A DNA stretch of 64,000 bases, taken from the NCBI GenBank assembly GCA_944324845.1, contig CALUXX010000003.1, positions 121,022 through 185,021 of the forward strand, read 5' to 3'. The DNA is from Candidatus Gastranaerophilales bacterium (lineage in GTDB: Bacteria; Cyanobacteriota; Vampirovibrionia; Gastranaerophilales; Gastranaerophilaceae). A program made the position numbers and the translations under genes. Shown piece by piece: positions 45,123 to 54,040 of this stretch (position 1 is its first letter; each line of letters opens with the position of its first letter). Under the pieces are notes generated by a model. The model did no database searches, had not been told where the DNA came from, and saw only the letters and a program-made list of their open reading frames with translations.

Positions 45123-45160
45123 ATGATAAATGTTTTCTGAAAAATATAGGAGTTAAGATT

Positions 45161-45319
45161 ATGATTACTAAAGAAGTTAATGAATGGATGAGAAAAGTAG
45201 AAAAAGGAAATTACTCTTCTTGGGACATTATGGAAGAATTCGCTCAAATGTCTAAATATTTGTCTGAAGAAGATATCAAACATATTAAAAAACGCCTTGA
45301 TTCTTCAATTAAAAAATAA
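45161..45319 (+). CDS. Small charged protein, 52 aa
   Basis: A complete short gene with a strong AGGAG 8 nt before the ATG and a promoter. The product is soluble and helical, with basic and acidic residues (EVNEWMRKVEKGNYSSWDIM, then MSKYLSEEDIKHIKKRLDSS). Its function is unknown. It lies alone between gatA and nadC, on the opposite strand to both. Confidence 0.75.
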   Translation: MITKEVNEWMRKVEKGNYSSWDIMEEFAQMSKYLSEEDIKHIKKRLDSSIKK

Positions 45320-45360
45320 CAAATTCTCAAGACGCTTTTTAAATTTTTAAATCTTTTAAA

Positions 45361-46191
45361 CTACATATCTAATGCAATATCCAATGTAGGAGCTTTTGCG
45401 ACTATTGCACTTGATGAAATTATGTCAACTCCGCATTCTGCTATTGCTCGAACTGTTTCAAGATGAACATTTCCGCTTGCTTCTACAACTGCTTTATGAT
45501 CGATCAGCTTTACAGCCTCTTTCATCGTTGCTAAGTCCATATTATCAAGCATTATAATTTCAACTCCTAACGGTAAGGCTTCTTTTATTTGGTCTATTGT
45601 ATCGCATTCAAGTTCAATCTTATGTGCGTGTGAAAGATTTTCGCGAACTTTTTTTATCGCATTTGTTACTGAACCCGCTACCTTTATGTGATTATCTTTT
45701 ATCATCGCACAATCTGATAAGTTAAATCTATGTAATGCACCGCCACCAACTTTTACTGAATATTTTTCGAATGCTCTAAAGCCAGGGGTGGTTTTTCTGG
45801 TATCAACTATTTTGCAAGGTAAATCACCTATCGCTTTTTGATATTTATTTGTTTCTGTCGCAATTCCACTCATTCTTTGGATATAATTTAGTGAAACTCT
45901 TTCCCCTAATAATAAATATTTTCCGGGTCCTTTTATTTTTGCTAAAACATCACCTTTTTTTATCGCATCACCATCTTTTACAAGTAAGTCAACTTTAACT
46001 CTGTCTGACAATATCTTGAATACTGTTTTGAATACATTCAAGCCGCAAATTATACCTTCACATCTTGCAACAAGTGATGCTTCAAAAATTTCATCTTCAC
46101 CTACTATACTTTCTGTTGTGACATCGCCAAATCCGATATCTTCCATCAATGCCGCTTTTACATGATCTTCTACAAAAAAATTACTTAGCAA
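45361..46191 (-). CDS. nadC: Nicotinate-nucleotide pyrophosphorylase (quinolinate phosphoribosyltransferase)
   Basis: Makes nicotinate mononucleotide from quinolinate. 276 aa. RKTTPGFRAFEKYSVKVGG and HRFNLSDCAMIKDNH are family signatures, with EASGNVHLETV near the end. The start codon is TTG, which overlaps the nadB stop by 11 nt and is preceded by AAAGGAG at about 9 nt. nadB and nadC form one operon, and nadA is not here. Confidence 0.95.
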   Translation of the reverse strand: MLSNFFVEDHVKAALMEDIGFGDVTTESIVGEDEIFEASLVARCEGIICGLNVFKTVFKILSDRVKVDLLVKDGDAIKKGDVLAKIKGPGKYLLLGERVSLNYIQRMSGIATETNKYQKAIGDLPCKIVDTRKTTPGFRAFEKYSVKVGGGALHRFNLSDCAMIKDNHIKVAGSVTNAIKKVRENLSHAHKIELECDTIDQIKEALPLGVEIIMLDNMDLATMKEAVKLIDHKAVVEASGNVHLETVRAIAECGVDIISSSAIVAKAPTLDIALDM

Positions 46192-47788
46192 AACTTATCT
46201 CTCCTTTTTCATTCTTTATCAAACTGTGTTCGCTATTTATCGTCTTATCTAAATAATCCGTACGATAATGCGCTCCGCGTGATTCTTTTCTTTTTAAAGC
46301 TGATTTAATTATCAATCCAGCTGTTATTAACATATTTCTTACTTCGTACTCTTGAATATTAAAACATTTGTCTTTTCTATTCACTAGTTCGTTCAATTTT
46401 TTTATTGTGTTTGATGCTGCATTTAGAGAACGTGCATCCCTAAATATCCCAACATTTTCCCACATAGTTTCTTTTAATTTAGACTTTATATCTTCAGTAT
46501 CAACTTCATCATATAACAATGGGAATTCATAACGCTCAATCAAGTCTTTATTAAATTCAACTGAATTTTTAAATATCGAAGAAGTTTTTAAATAATCCGC
46601 TAAACTATATGCAAATACAACACATTCTAATAATGAATTGCTTGCTAATCTGTTTGCGCCATGCAATCCCGTAGATGAAACTTCTCCAATCGCAAACAAA
46701 CCTTTAACAGATGTTTCTGAATATAAATTGGTCTTTACTCCACCCATAAAATAATGCGCCGCCGGAGATACAGGAATATAATCTTTTGTAATATCAATTC
46801 CACACTTTAAGCATCTTGCACCTATAGTTGGAAATCTTTTTAATAATTTTTCCTTGCCAATTACTGTCGCATTCAAATATACATTAGGTTCTGAAGTTTC
46901 TTCCATTTGAGTAAATATTGAACGCGCCACAATATCTCTCGGGGCCAATTCTTTTCGCTTATCATATTTGGACATAAATTCGTTTCCGAATTTGTCACAA
47001 AGTTTTGCACCTTCTCCTCTGACAGCTTCACTTATTAAAAACCTGTTTTCTTGTGAATTGTCAGCCAACGCTGTCGGATGGAATTGCACAAATTCCATAT
47101 CTCGCATTTGCGCTCCAGCTCTGCAACATAAAGCAAAACCATCTCCCGTTGCTACTGATGGATTTGTCGTATATTTGTATATCTGTCCAAGTCCGCCTGT
47201 TGCCATTATTACAACAGGTGAACTTATTGCCGTGTATTCATCAGTTTCTGAATTGTAAACCATTACGCCACTGCATACATTATCAACTACTGATAAATCA
47301 ACTACCATTGAATTTTCATATACAGTTATTTTTTTGTTATTTTCGACAGCATTACATAATGCAATAGCCATCTCTCGACCTGTTGCATCACCGCCTGAAT
47401 GTAATATCCTTTTTACACTGTGCGCTGCCTCTTTTGTTAATGTAAAATTACCCTTCTCATCAGTATCAAATTTTACCCCAAATTTTAACAAGTCATATAC
47501 TACTTTATCCGAACTTTCACTTACAAATTTTGTTGTGTTTAATTCACTTAACCCCGCTCCCGCTTTTAATGTATCTGTTACGTGAGATTCTACAGAATCA
47601 AGTTTGTTGCTTTTTAAAACTGCAACCATTCCACCCTGTGCATAGTATGAGTTGCTATCTCTTAATTTTGCTTTCGTAATAAGCAAAATTCCATCAGGTA
47701 AATCCAACTGCTGTTCAAGTTTCAATGCAGCATATAAACCCGCTACGCCACTGCCGACTATAATTGCTGAAAATTTGGAGTAATTCAT
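46181..47788 (-). CDS. nadB: L-aspartate oxidase
   Basis: Oxidises aspartate to iminoaspartate, the first step of NAD synthesis. 535 aa. FAD-binding VGSGVAGLYAALKLE is at the N-terminus. YAQGGMVAVL, HSGGDATGREM and FVQFHPTALAD are family signatures, and LHGANRLASNSLLE matches the succinate dehydrogenase/NadB superfamily. NadB needs an electron acceptor, oxygen or fumarate, so fumarate is likely here if the cell is anaerobic. A GGA-type Shine-Dalgarno lies before the ATG. Confidence 0.95.
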   Translation of the reverse strand: MNYSKFSAIIVGSGVAGLYAALKLEQQLDLPDGILLITKAKLRDSNSYYAQGGMVAVLKSNKLDSVESHVTDTLKAGAGLSELNTTKFVSESSDKVVYDLLKFGVKFDTDEKGNFTLTKEAAHSVKRILHSGGDATGREMAIALCNAVENNKKITVYENSMVVDLSVVDNVCSGVMVYNSETDEYTAISSPVVIMATGGLGQIYKYTTNPSVATGDGFALCCRAGAQMRDMEFVQFHPTALADNSQENRFLISEAVRGEGAKLCDKFGNEFMSKYDKRKELAPRDIVARSIFTQMEETSEPNVYLNATVIGKEKLLKRFPTIGARCLKCGIDITKDYIPVSPAAHYFMGGVKTNLYSETSVKGLFAIGEVSSTGLHGANRLASNSLLECVVFAYSLADYLKTSSIFKNSVEFNKDLIERYEFPLLYDEVDTEDIKSKLKETMWENVGIFRDARSLNAASNTIKKLNELVNRKDKCFNIQEYEVRNMLITAGLIIKSALKRKESRGAHYRTDYLDKTINSEHSLIKNEKGEISFAK

Positions 47789-47983
47789 ATCCTTATCCTT
47801 AGATTTCTTATCCTACTAATTTTATAACAAAAAGATTATTTGCGATACTTAAATGAATTAATTTTTTATTAAGTTTGCCTATTAATAACAAAAACCTAAA
47901 AAAATAATTCTTTTCATAATTCAAAAAATAAATAAAAAAACAGAATAAAAAAGAATACACCCATAACTTATTCTGAAAAACAA

Positions 47984-48012
47984 TTCAAACCCCGAAATCC
48001 TCCTCATATAAT
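47984..48012 (+). promoter_or_regulatory. Promoter of the response regulator gene
   Basis: The -35 candidate TTCAAA (47984-47989), 17 nt, and a perfect -10 TATAAT (48007-48012). It places the transcript start near 48019, upstream of the Shine-Dalgarno AAGGAG. Confidence 0.65.
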
Positions 48013-48040
48013 GTATGAAACATCAAGGAGTGATTTAATT

Positions 48041-48709
48041 ATGATAAATTCCAATATAAAACTAATGTTGGTTGAAGACCATAAACTAATGCGTGTAGGG
48101 TTAAAATCTTTATTTGAAGAACAAGAAGGACTTGAGGTTACATCAGAAGCCAACAGCGGTCATGATGCTGTTGAAAAATATAAAACCACTCATCCTGACG
48201 TAACTTTGATGGATATTGGACTGCCTGATATTTCGGGAATTGAAGCTACTAAACAAATTCTTGAACTAAATACCAATGCTAAAATAATTATTTTAACCTC
48301 ACACTTAAGCGAAAAAGAAGTTCTTGATGCTTTGCAATCAGGAGCGTGTGCTTATGTTATGAAGGATATTAATACAGACATTTTGAAAATGATTATCCAA
48401 ACAATAAAAGATGGAGCTATGTGGATTGATCCGCTTGCGGTGCCTATATTAAGAGATAAAAACTGCGGGATTGTTCCGCAAAGACAGATGTCACGTGCAA
48501 TGTTTAGAGAAAAACATTCTAACCTTACACAAAGAGAATATGAAGTTCTTAAACTTGTCGTTGACGGGAAATCAAATAATGAAATCGCTGAAGCTTTAAC
48601 AATATCATCGCACACTGCAAAAGCACATGTTTGTAATATTATTCAAAAACTTGTTGTTGATGATAGAACTCAAGCTGCTGTTAAAGCTTTAAAAGAAGGA
48701 CTTGTATAA
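48041..48709 (+). CDS. NarL/FixJ-type response regulator
   Basis: 222 aa. The receiver domain (about 1-120) has acidic residues in MLVEDHKLM, the phosphorylation Asp in VTLMDIGLPDISG, the Thr/Ser in IIILTSH, and the Lys in AYVMKDI. The C-terminal LuxR-type helix-turn-helix is LTQREYEVLKLVVDG and SNNEIAEALTISSHTAKAH. The frame extends to an ATG at 48011, but that lies inside the -10 box, so the ATG at 48041 with AAGGAG is the start. No histidine kinase is adjacent, so the regulator is an orphan. Confidence 0.92.
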   Translation: MINSNIKLMLVEDHKLMRVGLKSLFEEQEGLEVTSEANSGHDAVEKYKTTHPDVTLMDIGLPDISGIEATKQILELNTNAKIIILTSHLSEKEVLDALQSGACAYVMKDINTDILKMIIQTIKDGAMWIDPLAVPILRDKNCGIVPQRQMSRAMFREKHSNLTQREYEVLKLVVDGKSNNEIAEALTISSHTAKAHVCNIIQKLVVDDRTQAAVKALKEGLV

Positions 48710-48715
48710 GTTTAT

Positions 48716-49021
48716 TTATAGTGATTGTTCTTCTCTGAATAATTTTAACATTTTTTGAGCGATATTTGTTTGCATTTCTTTTTCTGAATCTTTTAAGTAT
48801 TCGATAGCCATAAATAAAAATCTATTTTTATCGTACCAACGGTTCATATTATAATTTTGAATTCTCTCGAGATAGATTTTTTCATTTGGCTTATAACCGG
48901 CTAAACGTAATTCATTTAACATAATTTTCGCATATCTTGTTCTATCAATTTCTTTTAGCATTTCTAATTTACTAATTACCATGCTTACTTCAGGCGATAA
49001 TTCATACCAACGATTTCCCAT
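48716..49021 (-). CDS. Small protein with two RWY-type repeats, paralogue of the 29478 protein
   Basis: 101 aa. It begins GNRWYELSPEVSMVISKLEM and has a second repeat NRWYDKNRFLFMAIEYLKD near residue 60. This matches the two-repeat design of the 112-aa protein next to murA. The frame is open upstream to 49108, but GGAG before the ATG at 49021 and the resulting N-terminus matching the paralogue favour this start. It is located after the nusA terminator and convergent with the response regulator. Its function is unknown. Confidence 0.75.
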   Translation of the reverse strand: MGNRWYELSPEVSMVISKLEMLKEIDRTRYAKIMLNELRLAGYKPNEKIYLERIQNYNMNRWYDKNRFLFMAIEYLKDSEKEMQTNIAQKMLKLFREEQSL

Positions 49022-49106
49022 CTTTTCTCCATTTAATTTTAATATAACACCTTTTTTAGAATAAGATATTTTCAAAATTTTGACAAGATTATAAATTTTG
49101 CATAAC

Positions 49107-49134
49107 AAAAGACAGACTATACAGTCTGTCTTTT
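49107..49134 (-). terminator. Terminator after nusA
   Basis: AAAAGACAGACT (49107-49118) pairs with AGTCTGTCTTTT (49123-49134), reading into T on the minus strand. Confidence 0.85.
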
Positions 49135-49161
49135 AATTTATTAATTATTTAAATTGAAAAA

Positions 49162-50403
49162 TTATTCTTCAACTTGTTCTTCTTCTGAAACTTCTTCAAT
49201 ATCAGATTCATCCAATGCTTGTTGATTCATTTCTTCTTCAATTTCTTCTTGTAATTCTTCAGAATTCATAACATCATCTTCATCTGATGTTTCAGGTTCT
49301 TCATTGTATTCATAGTTGTTGATATTTTGAGTTTCAGCTTGTTCCATTTGTGATGCTGATTTAATATCAATTTTCCAATTTGTCAATTTGTGAGCAAGTC
49401 TTACGTTTTGACCTTCTCTACCGATTGCCAAGCTTAATTGATCATCAGGTACTACAACAAGTGCTTCGTGAGCATATTCATCATCTGCCATAATATCAAC
49501 TGAGATTACTCTTGCAGGTGATAGAGCGTTAACTATATACTCAACCGGATCTTGTGAATATCTAACGATATCAATTTTTTCATTTTTAAGTTCGCCAACG
49601 ATTGTTTGAATTCTGCTTCCTCTTGGTCCGATACATGCTCCAACAGAATCAACTTCAGGATCATTTGACCATACTGCAATTTTTGTTCTATAGCCTGCTT
49701 CACGTGATATTGATTTAATTTCTACAATACCATCTTCGATTTCAGGAACTTCTAATTCAAACAATTCTCTAACGATTTCTGCATGTGCGTGTGAAACAAT
49801 TACTTGTGGTAATCTTGTTGTTTCTTTTACGTTCAATACAAATACTCTTATTCTGTTACCAGGTTTATAATATTCACCAGGAATTTGTTCTTTTCTTGGC
49901 ATAATTGCATCTGTTTTACCGATGTTTACAATAACATTTCTTCTATCATCAACTTTTTGAATTATACCTGTTATTAGGGTTCCTTTTTTCTCCATAAATT
50001 CGTTTAATACAAGATTTCTTTCTGCTTCACGAATTCTTTGAGTTAAGACTTGGTTTGCGGCTTGGGCTGCAATACGTCCGAATTGTTCAGGTGTAACTTC
50101 AAGTTTTACTTCATCTCCCAATTCTACTGATTCATCAATTTCTTTTGCTTCCGCTAATGAAATTTCATTATCAGGATCTTCTACTGAATTTACAACTGTC
50201 TTTCCTTTGAATATACCGATTTCTCCTGATTGTTCATCTAAAAATGCTTCGATATTTTCAATCTCTTTTACTCGCATATGCTTTTTGTATGCAGCAACCA
50301 TTGCATCACATAATGATGATACAACAACTTCTTTTGAAATCCCTTTTTCTCTTTCAAGTTCTTCAAATACTTCGTTTAAACTGCCTGCTCCAATTTTAAT
50401 CAT
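49162..50403 (-). CDS. nusA: Transcription termination/antitermination factor NusA
   Basis: Binds RNA polymerase and regulates pausing, termination and antitermination. About 413 aa. An N-terminal domain is followed by the S1 domain (GTLITGIIQKVDDRRNVIV) and two KH domains (GACIGPRGSRIQTIVGEL and SLAIGREGQNVRLAHKL). The C-terminal 60 residues are Glu-rich and probably disordered. The frame extends to 50451, but AAAGGA before the ATG at 50403 gives the usual start MIKIGAG. It follows rimP by 44 nt. infB, the usual next gene, is not adjacent. Confidence 0.95.
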   Translation of the reverse strand: MIKIGAGSLNEVFEELEREKGISKEVVVSSLCDAMVAAYKKHMRVKEIENIEAFLDEQSGEIGIFKGKTVVNSVEDPDNEISLAEAKEIDESVELGDEVKLEVTPEQFGRIAAQAANQVLTQRIREAERNLVLNEFMEKKGTLITGIIQKVDDRRNVIVNIGKTDAIMPRKEQIPGEYYKPGNRIRVFVLNVKETTRLPQVIVSHAHAEIVRELFELEVPEIEDGIVEIKSISREAGYRTKIAVWSNDPEVDSVGACIGPRGSRIQTIVGELKNEKIDIVRYSQDPVEYIVNALSPARVISVDIMADDEYAHEALVVVPDDQLSLAIGREGQNVRLAHKLTNWKIDIKSASQMEQAETQNINNYEYNEEPETSDEDDVMNSEELQEEIEEEMNQQALDESDIEEVSEEEQVEE

Positions 50404-50447
50404 TTTTATCTTCCTTTCATATTTTATTTTTATTATTTTTTTTAATA

Positions 50448-50930
50448 TCAATCTATATATAATTTTGCAGATTGAATATTAGATTTTGGGATTTGAAGTT
50501 CTACTCCGTCTTCAAACCTTAAAAATGATAAACCCTCATTCACATCATAATCAAGAATTTCACCTTTAAAAATTTTCTCTGTTTCATTAGGCAATGGTTC
50601 TTTTAATTTTATACTTATTCTTCTGCCCTTGAAAATTATAAATTCTTTTTCTGATTTAAACTTTCTTTCCAACCCCGGTGAAGATACTTCTAAATAATAT
50701 TTTACCGGCACAAGTTCGTCTAAAAAACCTTCCAAACTTCTGGTTACATTTTCGCAATCATCAAGAGTTACATTGCGTTCTTTGGAATATAAAAATATTC
50801 GCAAAAACCATCTGTGATTTTCTTTTGAAAAATCTATTTCTACAGGAATTAAATTATATCGCATTGCGGTATTTTCAATTATCGGTGTAATTGCACTTAA
50901 TACTTCCTGTCTGTTTACATCTTGTTTCAT
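50448..50930 (-). CDS. rimP: Ribosome maturation factor RimP
   Basis: Helps 30S subunit assembly. 160 aa. LVPVKYYLEVSSPGLERKF and the C-terminal SH3-like part (GRRISIKLKEPL, GLSFLRFEDG) are family features. GGAAGGG lies 7 nt before the ATG at 50930. A TTG three bases earlier also opens the frame but is less likely. It is the first gene of the rimP-nusA unit, with a hairpin in its leader. Confidence 0.93.
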   Translation of the reverse strand: MKQDVNRQEVLSAITPIIENTAMRYNLIPVEIDFSKENHRWFLRIFLYSKERNVTLDDCENVTRSLEGFLDELVPVKYYLEVSSPGLERKFKSEKEFIIFKGRRISIKLKEPLPNETEKIFKGEILDYDVNEGLSFLRFEDGVELQIPKSNIQSAKLYID

Positions 50931-50952
50931 CAATGTACCCTTCCTATTTACT

Positions 50953-50981
50953 GAAAAAAGAACGGGGTTCCCGTTCTTTTT
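50953..50981 (-). terminator. Leader terminator/attenuator upstream of rimP-nusA
   Basis: AAAAAAGAACGGG (50953-50965) pairs with CCCGTTCTTTTTT (50969-50981). On the minus strand it has six or more T after the stem and lies between the promoter (51006-51034) and the rimP start. Transcription starts near 50999, so the hairpin forms after about 18-46 nt. It could let NusA or another factor control the operon. Confidence 0.7.
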
Positions 50982-51005
50982 TCGGCAATACTGCTTTTCG
51001 TTTAC

Positions 51006-51034
51006 ATTTTAATATATAAAGATTAGATTGTAAA
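51006..51034 (-). promoter_or_regulatory. rimP-nusA promoter
   Basis: On the minus strand, the -35 TTTACA (complement of 51029-51034), exactly 17 nt, and the -10 TAAAAT (complement of 51006-51011). Confidence 0.7.
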
Positions 51035-51060
51035 GTGTTTGTTAACGATAGGTAAACTTT

Positions 51061-51077
51061 TTGATACAGTATATCAA
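51061..51077. promoter_or_regulatory. Small inverted repeat in the rimP/ABC divergent region
   Basis: TTGATA (51061-51066) and TATCAA (51072-51077) form a 6-5-6 inverted repeat. It could be an operator for either divergent gene. Weak evidence. Confidence 0.25.
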
Positions 51078-51113
51078 TTTGAAAATTACTCACAATATCG
51101 ACCGCTTTACTTA

Positions 51114-51142
51114 TAGACTTTAAGGGGCAAAAAATATATAAT
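51114..51142 (+). promoter_or_regulatory. Promoter of the ABC ATPase gene, near-leaderless
   Basis: The -35 candidate TAGACT (51114-51119), 17 nt, and a perfect -10 TATAAT (51137-51142). The ATG at 51152 leaves a leader of about 3 nt. Confidence 0.55.
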
Positions 51143-51151
51143 CTTTTTGTC

Positions 51152-52108
51152 ATGGCATTATTAGAAGTTAAAAATTTAAATTTGGGATTTCAATCTGAAA
51201 ATCTTTTTTTTCAAGCACTTTACGATATTTCTTTTTCAATAGAAAAAGGTGAAATGCTTGCACTTGTGGGAGAATCAGGCTGCGGAAAAACAATGAGCGC
51301 TACAAGCATTTTGCAACTAATTCCTAAAACTGCAAGAATTACATCAGGAGAAATATTATTCAACGGAGAAAATCTTTTAAATAAAACACAAAAAGAAATG
51401 CAATCAATTCGAGGTGCAAAAATTGCACTAATCCCTCAAGATCCGATGACTTCATTAAATCCTTTGTACACTGTCGGAAATCAACTTCTGGAAATCATAA
51501 AAATTCATCAAAACTTACAAGGGAAAGAAGCCGAAAAAAAAGCAATCGAAGCATTAGAAATGGTGCAAATTCCTAATGCAAAATCAAGATTAAAAAATTA
51601 TCCACACGAATTTTCAGGAGGAATGAAACAAAGAGCAATTATTGCAATGGCTTTGGCTTGTAATGCAGAATTACTTATTGCAGATGAGCCAACAACTGCA
51701 CTTGATGTCACAATCCAAGCTCAAATTATGAATTTGCTCAATGATATTAAAACTCAACAAAACACCTCGATTTTACTCATAACTCATGATCTTGCACTCG
51801 TTAAAGAAAACGCTGATATAATATCTGTTATGTATGCAGGAAGAATTGTTGAACAAGCACCGGCTGAAGATTTCTTTGCAAATCCTATCCATCCATATTC
51901 AAAAGCTTTATTAAATTCACTACCTTCAAATAAAGGAACAAAACTTGCAACAATAAAAGGACAACCTCCTGCAATAACTCAAAAACTTGATGGATGTAAG
52001 TTCCATCCAAGATGTGAATACTGCATGAAGGTATGTTTAAAAAATATTCCGCCTCTAATATATGTTAATGAAAAACATAAAGTTGCTTGTCATTTATTAG
52101 ATGTTTAA
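51152..52108 (+). CDS. ABC transporter ATP-binding protein, OppD/DppD family
   Basis: 318 aa. Walker [17 protein letters not shown]-loop [14 protein letters not shown], signature [15 protein letters not shown], Walker [13 protein letters not shown]. The C-terminal extension [16 protein letters not shown] with four cysteines is typical of the oligopeptide family (OppD/OppF end). The membrane subunits and the second ATPase are not nearby, so the transporter must be encoded elsewhere or this subunit serves several. There is no Shine-Dalgarno. The gene ends 4 bp inside the convergent mntP. Confidence 0.9.
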   Translation: MALLEVKNLNLGFQSENLFFQALYDISFSIEKGEMLALVGESGCGKTMSATSILQLIPKTARITSGEILFNGENLLNKTQKEMQSIRGAKIALIPQDPMTSLNPLYTVGNQLLEIIKIHQNLQGKEAEKKAIEALEMVQIPNAKSRLKNYPHEFSGGMKQRAIIAMALACNAELLIADEPTTALDVTIQAQIMNLLNDIKTQQNTSILLITHDLALVKENADIISVMYAGRIVEQAPAEDFFANPIHPYSKALLNSLPSNKGTKLATIKGQPPAITQKLDGCKFHPRCEYCMKVCLKNIPPLIYVNEKHKVACHLLDV

Positions 52109-52644
52109 AACAAAGATTTTACAGCTAAAGCGATTAATATTACCCCGCCCATAACTGCAAGATATTGTGACTTAAACCAATTTATAAGACTTCCTGCATA
52201 AAATCCTATCATTACCATTAAAAATGAAGCTAATCCTATAATAAAACAAGATTCAAATAAATTGGTATGCGTAAGCATAATCGAAACACCTGAAACTAGC
52301 GCATCAATACTTGTCGCAATCCCAAAACCAATTAAACATTTCAATCCGATACAAACGGCTTCTTCTTTTTTAATCTCAAAAGCTTCAATAATAAATTTCA
52401 CACCTAAAATAAAAAATATCCCAAAAACTATCCATTTACTCAATGGAACTAATAATTTATATAAACTGTTAGTTCCAACATACCCAATAATAGGCATTAA
52501 GCCTTGAAAACAGCCCATTATCAGAGCAAGATATAATGAATTTTTTGTTCTGTTTTGTTTTATGATTAAACCTTGAGAAAATGACACAACAAGACAGTCA
52601 ATTCCCAACGCAAAAGCTAAACAAATTATATCAAATAAACTCAA
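52105..52644 (-). CDS. mntP: Manganese efflux pump MntP-like
   Basis: 179 aa, six hydrophobic helices. The two acidic family motifs are visible as FALGIDCLVVSFSQG and GIATSIDALVSGVS, which form the repeat of the MntP (YebN) family. The start codon is TTG with GAGGT 5 nt upstream, and it overlaps the end of the DUF4127 gene by 14 nt, so the two are coupled. No manganese riboswitch was seen upstream. Confidence 0.9.
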   Translation of the reverse strand: MSLFDIICLAFALGIDCLVVSFSQGLIIKQNRTKNSLYLALIMGCFQGLMPIIGYVGTNSLYKLLVPLSKWIVFGIFFILGVKFIIEAFEIKKEEAVCIGLKCLIGFGIATSIDALVSGVSIMLTHTNLFESCFIIGLASFLMVMIGFYAGSLINWFKSQYLAVMGGVILIALAVKSLF

Positions 52645-53971
52645 TTTCTACCTCAAATAATCTTTCCCAAGGAAAACTGTACTTAACATCAATACTTTGC
52701 ATTATAACATCGGATAATTTTTTTTCAAACTCTCGCATTTTTTCATTTAAAATCTCCTCATCAGGATTTGTTAATTGCTGACGAACATTTGCTTGATATG
52801 CCCAATCATCCAAAAATCTCGTTATTTGTAATCTGTTAAATGCTTTTGGGTTATATTTATTTGCGAAAAATTTAACCTTCGCACCATAAATCAAACTTCC
52901 CAAAGTATTTGCCGATGTATTCCAAGCTGAATACCCGTAAAAAGTTTTGTCATTAAGTTTATTATTAAAAAGTAATTCATCTACAAAATTGTTATCAGCA
53001 CCATTTGCAAATCTTACATCTGCAATCATATAAGGTTTATCAGGAAGTTTAAAGTCTTTAGCAAAACTTTCGGTTTCGATTTTCATAACAATTTCACCCT
53101 GATTTTTCTTAAAATTATTCACTATAAGTAAAATGTCAGCATCATTTTGTGAAGAAATTTCGCATCCTGCAAGTTCTAATTGACCTAAAACTGATTTTTC
53201 TATACTTACATCTTCATAATTAGAAAGTAAATGTTTATATTCAGGTTCTAAAAATATCGGACATACCTTTATTTTTCCACTTATCATTCTTGATAGAAGA
53301 CTTAAAGGAATTTCATCTGCGCCTGTTTTTGTATATGCACCTAAATTTTCGAGTTCTTCTGCTTCTTGAACATTAAAACCAAATTCGGCACAATCATCTT
53401 TTGAAAAGACTAACGTATCTATAAGTCCTTCTTTTTGCCAATTTAAATATGTTTTATTTATCTCAAAATTTCTCTTTCTGGTAGATATATAATCCTCAAG
53501 AATTTCTTCAGGAACATTTGTTTTTTGAGATTTCCCAAACTTATGAGTATTATAAGAATATTTAAAAATTTCAGTACCATATTTTGACCAATATTCTTTT
53601 TCTTCGTCATTATAATTGTTATTAGAAATTCTCATAATACTTGAAAACGCATAAATTTTACATTTTTTTGAAATCAAAATATCTTTCAACTTTAAAATAC
53701 GTTCCTGAATTTGTTCAAAAGTTTCAGGACATCTGCGAGAAGGTATCAACCCTCCATAGGCAAGAGTATCCAGTGAAATTACTAACCCGTCAATCTGAGG
53801 TAAATCACTAAGCCATTTGAATAAATTTTCAATATCAGCCTGATGTTTCAAGTCGCCTAAATATTTTCTATCAGGCAAATACAATTCAAAATCATCATCA
53901 ATTTTTGAAGTTATTTCCGGTAATGTGTAGCAAACCGGTCTGTTATCTATTGGGATTAACGCTATTTTCAT
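52631..53971 (-). CDS. DUF4127 family protein
   Basis: 446 aa. The N-terminus KIALIPIDNRPVCYTLPE, and then GLVISLDTLAYGGLIPSRR, match the DUF4127 pattern of proteins with unknown function. The middle holds SSIMRISNNNYNDEEKEYW. The family looks like an alpha/beta cytosolic enzyme, but no reaction is known. A TATAAT box lies 16 nt before the ATG and no good Shine-Dalgarno is present, so its leader is short. It is the first gene of a pair with mntP. Confidence 0.85.
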   Translation of the reverse strand: MKIALIPIDNRPVCYTLPEITSKIDDDFELYLPDRKYLGDLKHQADIENLFKWLSDLPQIDGLVISLDTLAYGGLIPSRRCPETFEQIQERILKLKDILISKKCKIYAFSSIMRISNNNYNDEEKEYWSKYGTEIFKYSYNTHKFGKSQKTNVPEEILEDYISTRKRNFEINKTYLNWQKEGLIDTLVFSKDDCAEFGFNVQEAEELENLGAYTKTGADEIPLSLLSRMISGKIKVCPIFLEPEYKHLLSNYEDVSIEKSVLGQLELAGCEISSQNDADILLIVNNFKKNQGEIVMKIETESFAKDFKLPDKPYMIADVRFANGADNNFVDELLFNNKLNDKTFYGYSAWNTSANTLGSLIYGAKVKFFANKYNPKAFNRLQITRFLDDWAYQANVRQQLTNPDEEILNEKMREFEKKLSDVIMQSIDVKYSFPWERLFEVEIEFI

Positions 53972-54040
53972 AACTTTATTGTATGATATTATACAAATAA
54001 AGCAATAAATTTTACATTCAGTTATTTAAGGAAATATAGA

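Noticed and set aside
50944..51153. A 69-codon minus-strand frame upstream of rimP
   Set aside because: It covers the rimP promoter and leader hairpin. The region is better explained as regulatory.
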